In this document: positions 11,820 through 22,141 of the stretch, piece after piece
Layout of the letters: each line of letters starts with the position of its first letter
Numbering within the stretch: position 1 is the stretch's first letter
Source: Isoetes taiwanensis
Lineage: Eukaryota > Streptophyta > Lycopodiopsida > Isoetales > Isoetaceae
NCBI GenBank assembly: GCA_021234155.1
Contig: JAJEKV010000050.1
Span: forward strand, 8,610,548-8,674,547
Length of the DNA: 64,000 bases
Reading direction: 5' to 3'
Program-made: the position numbers and the translations under genes
The notes under the pieces: model-generated
Seen by the model: the letters and a program-made list of their open reading frames with translations, nothing else
Databases searched by the model: none
Told to the model about the DNA's origin: nothing

Positions 11820-13395
11820 AGGACACAATTGAGTCCGTGCATCCATAACCTCCTGGAGGTATGACCCCAGCAAACCCACTGACGCTGTATTCAATAACTC
11901 ACGCAACGGTTGGCCAGGCACTAGTAACCGAACATACCATTCTCGGATATGGGCAAATGCTGGGCAGATCTGGAGGGCATGACATTCATCCTCAATGGCG
12001 CCCTGGTGGCAACACTGGCAAAGCCTTTGCTCTCGTGCTTCCCGAGCCCAACGCCCCGCCTCAATGCGAGGCGATGTGTACCCGTGCGAATGGAAGCTAT
12101 AAGTCTGCGCTTCTTCATGGGCAACTGGGTGTACAAGTATTGGTGTGGGCCTCTCGTGAGCCTAGGATTGACTTGCTGTTGATAGTATGCCGCCTTAACG
12201 CGGCGCGTCGAGCATCCGCATCTCGAGCTTGCGAAGGAAAGTAGCATCTAGATACAACTTAAGGGCCTTGTGATCTTTCTTTGTCCTTACATGTGCGACG
12301 CTCTGCTTGCTGTACACCCCAAATGAGAACCACTGAGCTTGCTTGTCCTTCCAAAGAAGGGCTTTCAGCGCTAGGGACCCATCGCCATGGCCAAAGCAAG
12401 GTTGGGCAAACGTGTATCACCCATAACGACCACCTTCCGAAGTAAATGATATGGCGTTCCAATGCAGCCCGCTGAAGGGGTAGAAAACCCGCTCTGGAGT
12501 AGGATCTCGGTATGGAATCGTGGACTTTACCCCAAGGGCTCGTGCCAAGAAGGCTTTCTACACCCGCCGAGGTCATTCCGTGTGTTGAGGGATATCATCC
12601 GGACCCCACACTTCTGCCCCATACAAAGGACCGGCTCGACCAAGGCCCAAACAAGTGTGCTCGGTGACCCCGTGCATACAACTCGCCTTGTGGTCATTGT
12701 TCTCGCATGGCATATAGTGTTTTCCAACCCGCCGTGACCCACAATCTGATGGCAGATCCCAATGGGTCGTAGCAGAGAACTCGATCCCTAAGTACTTGTA
12801 AGTCGGAGCTACCTCTACGTCTTGTCCCTGGTAAGTGAATGAGGGAACCCTTGGCTGACGCGATGATGAAACTAGCCGCACCCTAGTTTTGGCCAAGTTA
12901 ACTCTCATGCCAATGAATCGGCAGAAAGTGTCAAGGGCATCCAGGTGACGTTGCATGTCCTCTGGAGTATAGGCCAGGAGGTTGACATCGTCAGCATATA
13001 TGAGTTGCCGGATTGTGTGATGCATGAGATGGACGCCCGCACCTCCATGCTCAGAGAGCCAATCTTCCAGCTGGTCAATGTATAGGCCAAAGAGTTTGGG
13101 GGAGAGGGCGCAACCCCGACGCACTCCAATGCTACTGATTATTGGCTGTCCTGACGATGTGATACGACCTGAGCATGCCTCATATAGCCTATAGACTGCA
13201 TTCTGCAAGTCAAGGGGAGTCCCCAGCTGCCGCAGTCTGTCCCATTACCTGTCCCGGGGCACTGTGTCAAAAGCTTTTGCGAAATCCACGAAACAGTAGT
13301 ACAGGTTTTGTCGGTGATTCCTGCTATCCTCAATCAATGTGCGCAGAGTGAAGATATGATCAATGGTGGAATGCCTGGGCCAAAGAAAAAAGCAA
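11820..13395 (-). mobile_element. LINE fragment 2 (reverse transcriptase to C-terminus)
   Basis: The minus strand carries the second half of LINE ORF2. Motifs in order are RHSTIDHIF (about 13380), CFVDFAKAFDTVPRD (about 13290), SIGVRRGCALSPKLFGLYI, LIYADDVNLL (YADD active site, about 12990), GMRVNLAKTR, and a C-terminal part ending near 11850 with LPMKKRRLIASIRTGTH. Stops and frameshifts occur, so it is inactive. The 5' half (endonuclease, ORF1) is missing beyond 13395 and the 3' end is truncated near 11820. It is the same family as the element at 56.8-60.9 kb. Confidence 0.85.
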
Positions 13396-13399
13396 TATT

Positions 13400-14160
13400 G
13401 TGCAATATATCCAAGAGATACAATTTGCTAAGGATGTAGTTTCAAAAAATGAGAAACTCTAGGTATACCTTCATGATCTATTCTGCTATGCTTTAACAAC
13501 AGGAGGCAGATAATAAGGAGCCTATGCCCATATTTTGACATATGCTTTGCATTTTTTGCGTAACAGAAATGCTAGACATCTGTACTCTGTTTTGGCGTTC
13601 TTTAGCTCCTTGAAAGCTTGTTCAGAGGACTTCGATAAAGACACTAATCAAGCATATTATTTACAGGAAATGGGCCTTGGTTTCAAATTGGGGCCCAATT
13701 TGAGAAGCTTAAAAGTGGCAGAATAGGCTTGGCATAACTGTTGGTTCCGGACTCCGTTTTCAGCGTTCTATAGCTCGTTAAGGAAAGAGAGAAGCAAGGA
13801 CATGCATACCCAAAAGCAAGAAAAGGAAGGGCCATGCATGCCACAAAGTATTATTAGTGAGTTCCGAAGATGAATGCAAATTTCAGAAGGGTTTTTAATT
13901 TCCCTAACTATACGATTGGAAATAAGAGATTCAATGGCAGTGTATTTGCCATTTCGAATTTTGCATGACATGTCAGACATGTGGATTTGCTAGAATTGAG
14001 GCATACCTTGTACTGTAGTTCATATAAGCCTGGTAAGCAACCAGGAGGAGGAAGACTAAGGAGGACAACATCGTTCTTCTTTCTTTAGGAGGTTTCTTCC
14101 TTTCTCGAGCACCTTCACCTCATAATGGACCTGCTACCCATCCCAGCCATGTTGATGCAC
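13400..14160. other. Spacer with no recognised feature
   Basis: Short frames only. No family motif, tandem repeat or terminal repeat is evident. Confidence 0.5.
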
Positions 14161-14214
14161 ATGTGAAACCTCTAGGTTGTAGGTAAAAGGCAGAGTGGAG
14201 GAGACATCAACATC

Positions 14215-14405
14215 CACCTCGTGCTAGGTAACTAGCACATTCTTGAATGTAACGTACCTCGTGCTAGGTAACTCGTGCTACCTCGTGCTAGTTAACTACA
14301 CGTGCTTTGGAAGTTATGCTTTGGAAGGTAACTAGCACAGCTAGGTAACTCGTGCCACCTCGTGAATGTTACCTCATGCTAGGTAACTAGCACATGCTTT
14401 GGAAG
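14215..14405. repeat. Short direct and inverted repeats (ctcgtgctaggtaact)
   Basis: The words ctcgtgctaggtaact and ggtaactagcaca recur at least five times in about 190 bp. Because ctagcac and gtgctag are reverse complements, neighbouring units can pair into hairpins. It lies immediately before the third globulin-related block. Confidence 0.6.
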
Positions 14406-14951
14406 CTATGTAAGTACTTTTTTGTTGTTGTGATACACGATATATTTTTGTTGTCATACACCATAGAAGAACTACATTCATAAAACTTAAGCTAAAAGCA
14501 TGTTAGAAAAGCACCAATGACTTGCTTCTGGAAGTTCCTCTTTGTCTTAAAGACCATACGCATTAACGACCATATGCAGGATTCAGACCATAAAAAACAT
14601 GTTCTTGTGCTACTACTAACTAATTGTTAAAAATGCACCAATGACTTGCTTTGGGAAGTTCCTTTCTGTCTTGATGACCCTACGCATTAACGACCATGTG
14701 CAGGATTCAGACCATAACAAAGTGTTTAACAACCAATGAGCCAAAACCAATGGAAGGAGAACAACAAATCCAAGTATACTTCAAGGAAATATGCTCTTTA
14801 TTATTGATACAAATAGGTACAAAGACAACTAAACCAGCATAAGAAGCTCAAGAACTGGAGCTTTTACACGACAGTACAGCTATAGATATACCATATGCGT
14901 AGGGCTCATGCTCTTGAGCCTTATTAGAAGCGCACACAAGCTAAACCTTCT

Positions 14952-15385
14952 CTAATGCATTAGGATATTCTTCGGTTCCCTTTGCTGCTTTTGGTTTGCA
15001 GCAAAGAAAATCACAGCCCCATCCTGCTCTTGTTGCCTAAGCAATTTGTCAGCATCATCTCTGCTTAAGCCCAATGCACTAGACACTATGGCCCTTGTTA
15101 TGCGGTTCAGAAGCACATTTTCCCCAGCCAATAAAGAATCGCGAGGCCTGAAATTGTTCAGCAATAAATTAACCACATAACTTGAGCATCACGTTGACGA
15201 AAAAACTCTAGGTTGAATTTGGCAAACAAAAACTTAAACAGGTGTACCTATGAGTATTTATGAATGCAAAAATTACAAATCCTTGATCCCAGCTACTTCA
15301 ACATGTCGGAAGCCTCTTGGAACAAGGACAAGTTCGCCCTTCTGGATTCTCTGTGCCACAACTCTCTTGCCATTATTGAAAACAA
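14952..15385 (-). pseudogene. 11S globulin-like 3' fragment (copy 3)
   Basis: Exon 5 (15147-14952) is intact and encodes LLAGENVLLNRITRAIVSSA and a Gln-rich tail, as in copy 2. The partial exon 4 (15385 to 15248) retains GKRVVAQRIQKGELVLVPRG. Sequence similarity ends abruptly near 15385, inside exon 4, and exons 1-3 are absent. In this copy the 3' end of exon 4 reads GFVIFAFINTHR into exon 5, matching the legumin pattern FKTND...LAG. However, a base missing earlier (GCTGGGATC instead of GCTGGAGATC) breaks the frame. The 3' flank back to about 14400 belongs to the same block. Confidence 0.8.
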
Positions 15386-15917
15386 TGTCAAGGACTCTAC
15401 TATCAAGTATCAAGGCTTCCAAATAAGAGATCTTAGACCTTGAAGACAGTTCGATATAAAAAATTTAGGACATAGACTAATAGTCCAGTTTCTCGCAACC
15501 TAAGAAGGACCAATAGTCACGTATTGGATTTCCAGAGAGAGGAATGGAAAATTATTAGATCAGCACCAATGACATGCTTCGAGAAGTTCCTCTTTGATAG
15601 AGGAACTACATTTTGTAAAAGTTAATGAAATTTTAGCTTCAAAATTACGGCAAAGGCACAAGAAAAAAAAATGAAGGTAACACTTAATCTAATATTAATT
15701 TATTCTTCTCTACAACCAACAACCTTTAAGCACAATATACATTACCGTTACCTTTGTCGTATTTTTGCAGATGCTATTCTTATTAATTTTCAGCTCTTCC
15801 TATATTTTCATGTTATACAAGTTGCCTTCTAAATTTCAATCCGTCATATTTACAACTATTCCACAACCCAATTTTTTGGAACCATTGGTTTGTTTTTCAG
15901 GGTTTCCAGTGGGATCC

Positions 15918-16190
15918 TATGCTTGCATGTGAAATGGATATGTGAAAGAAAGGCTAGGAGATTTAAAAGAGGATAAGAAGGTGGAAAATATATTACTGGG
16001 GGAATCACATGATTCGAAAGAGTACGTCTCTATTTTGCATGCAGTATGCATTGAAATAACATAAAGAGGCATGTGTAATGCATACAAAGTAGACCCATCA
16101 GTTCTAATAACTGACAATGTCAGGTCCCTTTGGGTACTCCTATTTCTAGCCCTACTCTATGCTGCGAATACCCAAGGTCGAAATGGACTT
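15918..16190 (+). pseudogene. Inverted 5' fragment of a globulin gene (copy 4)
   Basis: Read on the plus strand this matches the promoter and first codons of copy 2. Shared pieces in order are tttcacatatccatttcaca (as reverse complement), a GCATGCA RY-like motif near 16038-16045, gacccatcagttctaa before the ATG, then ATGTCAGGTCCCTTTGGGTA. One base is missing relative to copy 2 within the first six codons, so the signal peptide is frameshifted. Similarity ends near 16190. It faces away from copies 1-3 and sits just downstream of copy 2. Confidence 0.65.
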
Positions 16191-16479
16191 TACCATTGGA
16201 TGGCGAATTGTACAAGAATCCAATTGTAGCTAATTTGTTCAGATATGTCGGCCCTACCATTGTGAATTGCCCAATGTCCAAGTGCACGAAAAGGAATAGC
16301 CCTACCCTATTTGAAAGAGTAGACAACCATTTTTCATGCATGGACGCAGTATAAGCGGTAGGAAGATGGAGGCCCAGTGAAGTGCTCTGCAAGATGGAAG
16401 GGGACCCGAAAGATGGAATCCCAGTGACATCTGCCCAATGCGTCCTTTTGGTATGCAACCCATTTTGTGACTATTGCAT

Positions 16480-16935
16480 GTTGAATTACACATACTTTAG
16501 CTAAGAGCATATATGTTTTATTAGAAAAGCACCACCATGCTTTGAAAGTTGATGTATTAAAAAAGCACCACCATGCTTTGGGATATATGGAAGTATATTT
16601 TTGCTGTTGTGATACACCGTATATTTTTGTTGTGATACACCATAGAGGAACTACATTCACAGCACCAATGACATGCTTCGAGAAGTTCCTCTTGATACAC
16701 CATATATTTTTATTGTGATACACCACCATAAAATTTTAGCTAAGGGCATGTTCTTGTGCTACAACTAACTAATTATTAGAACAGCACCAATGACATGTTT
16801 CGAGAAGTTCCTTTGTCTTAAACGACCATAAAACTTTAGCTAAGGGCATGTTCTTGTGCTACAACTAACTAATTATTAGAACAGCACCAATGACATGCTT
16901 CAAGAAGTTCCTCTTTGTCTTAAAGACCATGTACA
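16480..16935. repeat. ~100-bp tandem repeats downstream of globulin copy 2
   Basis: Units beginning ttagctaagggcatgttctt recur with a spacing of about 100 bp (near 16735 and 16835), with further partial units. The same repeat flanks copies 1 and 3. No coding sequence is seen. Confidence 0.65.
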
Positions 16936-17029
16936 GGATTCAGACCATACCAAAGTATTTTAACAACAATAAGCCAAAACCAATGGAAAGAGAACAACAA
17001 GTCGAAGCATAGTTCAAGAAAATGTGCTC

Positions 17030-17035
17030 TTTATT
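17030..17035 (-). terminator. Poly(A) signal of globulin copy 2
   Basis: AATAAA on the minus strand, about 150 bases after the stop codon. The same hexamer is found at the matching place in copy 1 (near 900). Confidence 0.5.
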
Positions 17036-17184
17036 ACTGATACAAACAGGTACAAACACAACTAAACCAGCATAAGAAGCTTCAGAACTGGAGCTTCTAC
17101 ATGACAGTACAGCTATAGATATACCATATGCATAAGGCTCATGCTCTTGAGCCTTATTAGAAGAGCACACAAGCTAAACCTTCT

Positions 17185-19465
17185 CTAATGCATTAGGATA
17201 TTCTCTGGTTCCCTCTGCTGCTTTTGGTTTGCAGCAGGGAAAATCATAGCCTCATCCTGCTCTCGTTGCCTAAGCAATTTGTCAGCATCATCTCTGCTTA
17301 AGCCCAATGCACTAGACACTATGGCCCTTGGTAGGCGGTTCAGAAGCCCATTCCCTCCAGCCAAATAAGAATTGCGAGGCCTGAAATTGTTCAGCAATAA
17401 ATTAACCACATAACTTGAGCATCACGTTGACAAAACAACTCTAGCCTGAATTTGACAAAGAAAAACTTATGGGTGATGTATGTGTACCTATGAGTATTTA
17501 TAACTGCAAAGTTTCATATCCTTGATCTCCAGCTACTTCAACATGTTGGAAGCCTCTTGGAACAAGGACAAGTTCGCCCTCCTGAAATCTCTGTGCCACA
17601 AGTCTCTTGCCATTGTTGGAAACAATTTCAAGGTCAGCATTACCTCTCGCAACATAAATGACCTTATCCCCATTGTGAATGTAGTTTGGTGCATATATTG
17701 CTCCCTGTTCAATCACAGAAGGGCATGCATGAGACAACAAACATTGTAATATCATAAAATGATAAGGAGATGCTAGCAGGTAAAGCTGAAAGAGCATAAA
17801 CTAGGATCTGCAAGTTTGGCTAACATCTCCTTCCTATTGTTATCATGACATTGCAATAGTTGTATTCTGCTGCAGATATCACACTAACATAGGCAGGAGA
17901 TGCTCGACGTGCAGGTATAGGTAGCTCCACATTAGCACATTTTAAAGTTACTACAGGAGAAACTATCAAGCTCAGTAGTTCCATAATCACAAGAACTACC
18001 AATTCATGCTTAAAATGAAGTGAAATGAGCACTCACTCTTTCCAGCCTCAAAGAACGTGCTGACAGGTCCAGATCTGCCAAAGCAAGCATTTTCTGACTG
18101 TTGAGCTCCCTAAGCTCTCCAGCTTGCCTTACTGAAACCTCTGGGAAATCACGACCGAGCTGGTGAATTAAATGCGATGCGCCAAGATTGATTTCAGATC
18201 TTTCTTCACGTTCCAAGGACTCCCTGGATACCTTGATAATTCCTCCCTGTTTCTCTCGTCTTTCTAAGATGCTCCTCACGGTTTCTTCAGACACATCCCA
18301 TGCTTGAGAAAGAACACGAGGACTGAAACCAGCTCTGCCACTAAATGGTTGGAATTGCTGCACACGAAGCATATCAATGCCATGATCTTTCTACATATGC
18401 TATGAAATAAGTAATCACAGCACACATGATTGTATGATATGTTTTTGCACATGATCATTCAAGATGCATATGGCATGATATTCTGTAAATGCTATGCAAT
18501 GCTGTGAAAAAGTAATCATGATTGTATTATATGTTTCTGCATAGATGCATATGGCATGATATTCTGTAAATGCTATGTCATGATAAGATGATGCATATAT
18601 GCTAAAGTGCTGCAAGAACAATAATCCTATACTAAAAGTTCCCAAGGAAGAACAAAAAGGCATACCCTAAAACGATCAGTGTCTCTGCCATGATGTGCGA
18701 TGTCAATAAGGCGTGCAGCTTGCTCTGCATTATTGTAGAACCAATAAGCTGTTCCTTTGGGAACAGCCACTACAGCACCCTTGTTGATCTTGAACTGATT
18801 CCTCTGACCGGACGAGCCTGCATTTTCAGCGACTAGACCAAAAATTCCAGAGCCTGCAAAAGGCAGAAACAATGTTAGGTTAAAGTACCTAGACTAACAA
18901 CAACAACAATGCGGACAGATTAAATCAGAGCAGAGAGCAAAATAACTTATTAGTTTGTTAGGCATAGCTTTAGGATCCACAACAGAAGCAGAAGCAGGGA
19001 AAAGGTAAGTACCTTCCACCAGGAGCTCTGATGGAAAGTTGCTAAGATCGATTGTTTAAAACAGCGCTTACTTAGTATCTACTTAGACAACAAACAAGAA
19101 CAAGAACAGCAATGTAAGTTATTACCTTCCGCAAGAGATATGATAGCATGAGAATTGGAGTAGATGGGAAGAAGCAATCCGCCAGACTGAACGGTGATTC
19201 TGGCAGCTTCAAAACCAGCACGTCGAAGAGCAGGGAATTGAGAGGCCCATGTCTCAACCTTGCCGGCTTCAGATTCGAACTGGGTCCTAGGCTCACGAGG
19301 TTTGAGCCATTCCTCACTTTCCTCCTCGTCAGGCCGCTCTTCCCGACCTCGTTCCTGGTCAGGCCGCTCTTCCCGACCTCGTTCCTCATTTTCGCGGCGT
19401 CGGGCATCCGCAGCACAGACTAGGACCAGACATAGAAGTACCCAAAAGGACTTGGACATTGCCAT
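17185..19465 (-). CDS. 11S (legumin-like) storage globulin, near-intact copy 2
   Basis: Five exons: 19465-19126, 18853-18666, 18357-18037, 17704-17488, 17380-17185, all GT-AG; introns 1-3 keep the frame. The ATG at 19465 has a good context and starts a signal peptide (MAMSKSFWVLLCLVLVC, AADA). A charged region with two ERGREERP repeats follows, then cupin 1 (ESEAGKVETW, GGLLLPIYSN, FKINKGAVVAVPKGTAYWFY) and cupin 2 (GAIYAPNYIHNGDKVIYVA, GELVLVPRG), ending LNRLPRAIVSSALGLSRDDA. 11S globulins are secretory-pathway storage proteins deposited in vacuoles. The NGxEE cleavage motif and family cysteines are absent (LRRAGF replaces the usual RCAG). Exon 4 lacks one base: its frame reads GYETLQL then TAA, while family alignment and exon 5 phase need a Phe codon there. 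With that base the protein would be about 420 residues. It may be real inactivation or a homopolymer error. Confidence 0.85.
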
Positions 19466-19750
19466 GGCTGTTAGTAGAACTAACTGACGGGTCTGCTCTG
19501 CTATGCATTGCACTGGCCTCATTTATACTGTCTCAATGCATAATGCATGCAAAATGGTGGCGTACTCTTTCGATTCAAGCCCCCACGTAGCATTTTTCCA
19601 CCACCTTATCCATTTTTGGACCATCAAAGCGGAATCTCTCTGCTACACATATCCATTTCACATGCACCCAAGCGTAGGAAACCCCTAAAACAAACCAATG
19701 GTTCCAAAAAAATCCCCCCCTTGCCCCTTATACCGTCTCCATGCATGCAA
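19466..19750 (-). promoter_or_regulatory. Globulin copy 2 promoter with RY elements
   Basis: A TATAAAT box lies at 19521-19527 (minus), 56 bases before the ATG. Directly upstream is GCATGCAT at 19543-19550, and a full RY palindrome CATGCATG lies at 19740-19747. RY motifs are B3-factor targets in legumin promoters. A CACGT core at about 19584-19588 could act as an ABA-response-like site. Arrangement and spacing recur in copy 1, which supports function. Confidence 0.65.
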
Positions 19751-20136
19751 AATGGTCACCTACTAGAGTTACCTTTTCTGCACTTAAGGAGGTGTTGGAC
19801 AATTCGCAATGTTAGAGGCAACAAATTTGAACAAATTTGCAGCCCTATACTCGTTGCCTCTGGACCCATAAACCAGAAAATCTACCAGAGCTTATACCAT
19901 ATTCTCAAAGCCTAGTCGTAGACCAAAAACAAGATGGGGTCAAACAAGCTTTTCCACGTCAACCAAAGATTTCAGGAGCATGGTATACAAGTCAATGAAA
20001 AGTCAGGAGCATGGTATACAAGTTAAAAGAAAAGTCAAGTCCGAATTTACAACAGTGAAAGAAAGTGGTAGTGACAGGAGCTTGGCACTGGCTTTGAAAT
20101 ATAATACAAATGAATAATAGAATACATAAATCAATC

Positions 20137-20220
20137 ATGTCCGTAGAAGTTCAAGTTCTGAAGGGTGCATAAACCAGCCATGGCTCCATCTTGCAGCTTC
20201 CAGAAGCCTCTCTGCATCAA
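20137..20220 (-). other. Exon-like segment conserved in both upstream copies
   Basis: On the minus strand an acceptor-like tgatgcag precedes an open frame. One frame reads RLLEAARWSHGWFMHPSE and stops after LRT; another reads KLQDGAMAGLCTLQNLNFYG and stops. Both stay open in the copy at 49620-49700. It could be the last exon of a neighbouring minus-strand gene, but I do not recognise a family. Confidence 0.25.
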
Positions 20221-20422
20221 GCCACAATGAGGAAGATGAATGACACACTCAAACATATAACAGAAGATCCAAACAGAGATTACATGGAAGACAAGAGGTT
20301 TTCATGAATTACTTTCATTCCCGCAACAGGAAACTCATGGAACAGTGTTGAACACAAGTCAACATGCTACAATTTATAGCACTGCATGTGTGTGAAAACC
20401 AGACATTGAAATTAAGAAAACA

Positions 20423-20451
20423 CTAGAAACGTGTGCCCGACGATGCCGGGC
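20423..20451 (-). mobile_element. Helitron 3' terminus (older)
   Basis: Read on the minus strand a GC-rich hairpin (GCCCGGC, loop ATC, with one mismatch in the other arm) is followed by acacgtttCTAG and then T. This is the Helitron 3' signature: hairpin, about 8-12 nt, CTRR, T target. The same end recurs at 49911-49939. The element body would extend toward higher coordinates; its 5' end was not found. Confidence 0.65.
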
Positions 20452-20559
20452 ATTGAACGGTGTACGTGTGGAATGCATTTATGGCTATATATATGTTTTA
20501 GGTGCATTAAATACGTATAGATAGAAAAAAGAACATTACCTTTCAAAGTATAAACATGA

Positions 20560-20587
20560 CTAGTTATGGTGCCCGGCGTTGCCGGGC
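20560..20587 (-). mobile_element. Helitron 3' terminus (younger, with empty site)
   Basis: The minus strand shows a perfect 7-bp hairpin GCCCGGC / GCCGGGC (20571-20587) followed by accataaCTAG and T. The duplicate at 50041-50048 lacks it and reads aacagga then tattaaac, which is an A/T target as Helitrons require. The matching 5' end (GA followed by tattaaac) is not present nearby, so the element appears truncated. Confidence 0.65.
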
Positions 20588-20599
20588 TTTAGACACAAT

Positions 20600-21460
20600 T
20601 TGAAGAGGTGGTTTCGTTAATGGCTAGAGTAATACAACGTGGCTTTTAGGGGGGGAAATGTAATACAGAGCAAGCCTTTAAGATTCAAAAATAAAGAACC
20701 ATTGTGCTTTGGTTGTTCTTTTTGTTTAGGGAATGACGATGCGCTACATTGGGATGTCATGTTAATGGCAATGCAAATGTTTGTTTAGTTGGTTTATAGG
20801 TACTAATGGAAGTGTTAATCCAATTGTTCTTTCTAAATATTAAAATTGCCAATACATGTAATTCCATCCTTTTTAAATAGCATTTTAGCTACTTGAACAA
20901 TGATGATAATTACTTGAACCATAATGAGAATACTATCATTTGTCTAAACACATATATTCATTTCCAATATGATGGAAAGGGCCAAAACATATTCATCAAT
21001 TATGTTTTGCTCCTTTGTGAATGCAATGTAGATGGGGCTTTTCTTCATTCTCATAGTGTACAGTCTATAACCAGAATATGACGTTGAAGTGATATGGTGT
21101 TTGTTGTTTATAGCTGACTTGTAAGCTTGACTTGCTGCCACGCTTTTGTCTTAATCTCATCATTTAGTTCCTGATCTCATCATCTTTGTTCCGAGAACAC
21201 AATACACGAATAATGCCACATCGGATCCGTACTTTCATCATGTTAAACGCCTCATGAATCAGTTTGGTAATTGGAGTTTCCATGAATAAATAATTCTCAG
21301 GCTAGAGAGCATTCCTTCATATGAGACAAATTCCCTCCCTCCAAACACAAACGGGACAACCACCAAAACCTTTGTAACGAAAACTCTAAAACTTTTCTCC
21401 AAGCCTATTTGTTCCAAAACAACGTCCCTTTGAGCAAAACTTCAAGGTTAGCTTATATTT
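20600..21460. other. Spacer, possible Helitron body
   Basis: AT-rich, short frames only. No Rep or helicase motif is visible. It may be interior sequence of the Helitron ending at 20560. Confidence 0.35.
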
Positions 21461-21477
21461 TTTAGATGACACAGATG

Positions 21478-21960
21478 TCGCTGGAGACACAGACGTGACA
21501 CAGACGTCGCTGGAGACACGTCGCATGCGACGTCACATGCGACGCGCGTTGCATGCGACGTATACAGACGTGACACAGACGTGACGCAGACGTGACACAG
21601 ACGTGACATAGACGTCGCATGCGACGTATACTAGATGTCGCAGCCACGTGTACTATTTTTTAAAATATTCACGTGGAATATCAAAAAAATCCACGTGTGC
21701 AGTAAAAAGCCACGTGCATACGTCGCATGCGACGTCACGTAAAAAAAAATTTGAAAATCCACGTGTAATTTAAAAAAGCCACATGTAATGAAAAATCGAC
21801 GTGGCAATTTAAAAAAAGCCACGTGGATACGTCGCATGCGACGTCTCGTAAAAAAATTTGAAAATCCACGTGTAATTAAAAAAAAGCCACGTGTAATGAA
21901 AAATCCACGTGGCAATAAAAAAGCCACGTGGATACGTCGCATGCGACGTCCAATGAAAAA
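21478..21960. repeat. CACTA element 1, left subterminal repeat array
   Basis: The 16-bp palindrome acgtcgcatgcgacgt occurs about five times. The second half consists of ~107-bp tandem units (starting near 21720, 21829 and 21934) that alternate the palindrome with ccacgtgtaat and agccacgtgg motifs. Such subterminal arrays are binding sites for TNPA-type proteins in En/Spm elements. The exact terminal inverted repeat was not recognised. Confidence 0.65.
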
Positions 21961-22141
21961 AATAAAAAAAAATAAAAAAAATAAAAAAAATGTTTGGCTT
22001 AGATAATTATTACAATATGATGTACAAGAAGCAAAAGGGCATGTCACCTTCTTTTTTAATTGCAAATCGTGAATTGTATTTATATTTTTAAATAATCACA
22101 AAAGACTCGTTAAGGGGAGTATCCACCCTTTTAGCCTAGAG

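Larger units (their letters stand above)
19585..20559. repeat. Globulin upstream region, duplicated at 49052-50047
   Basis: These ~975 bp match 49052-50047 almost base for base. The match starts at acgtagcatttttccacc and ends where a Helitron terminus begins (20560). The segment includes distal promoter sequence, an exon-like motif and an older Helitron end. Confidence 0.9.

Noticed and set aside
21462-22065. Minus-strand frames in the palindromic array
   Set aside because: The encoded repeats (RRMRRIHVAF) simply translate the subterminal repeats.
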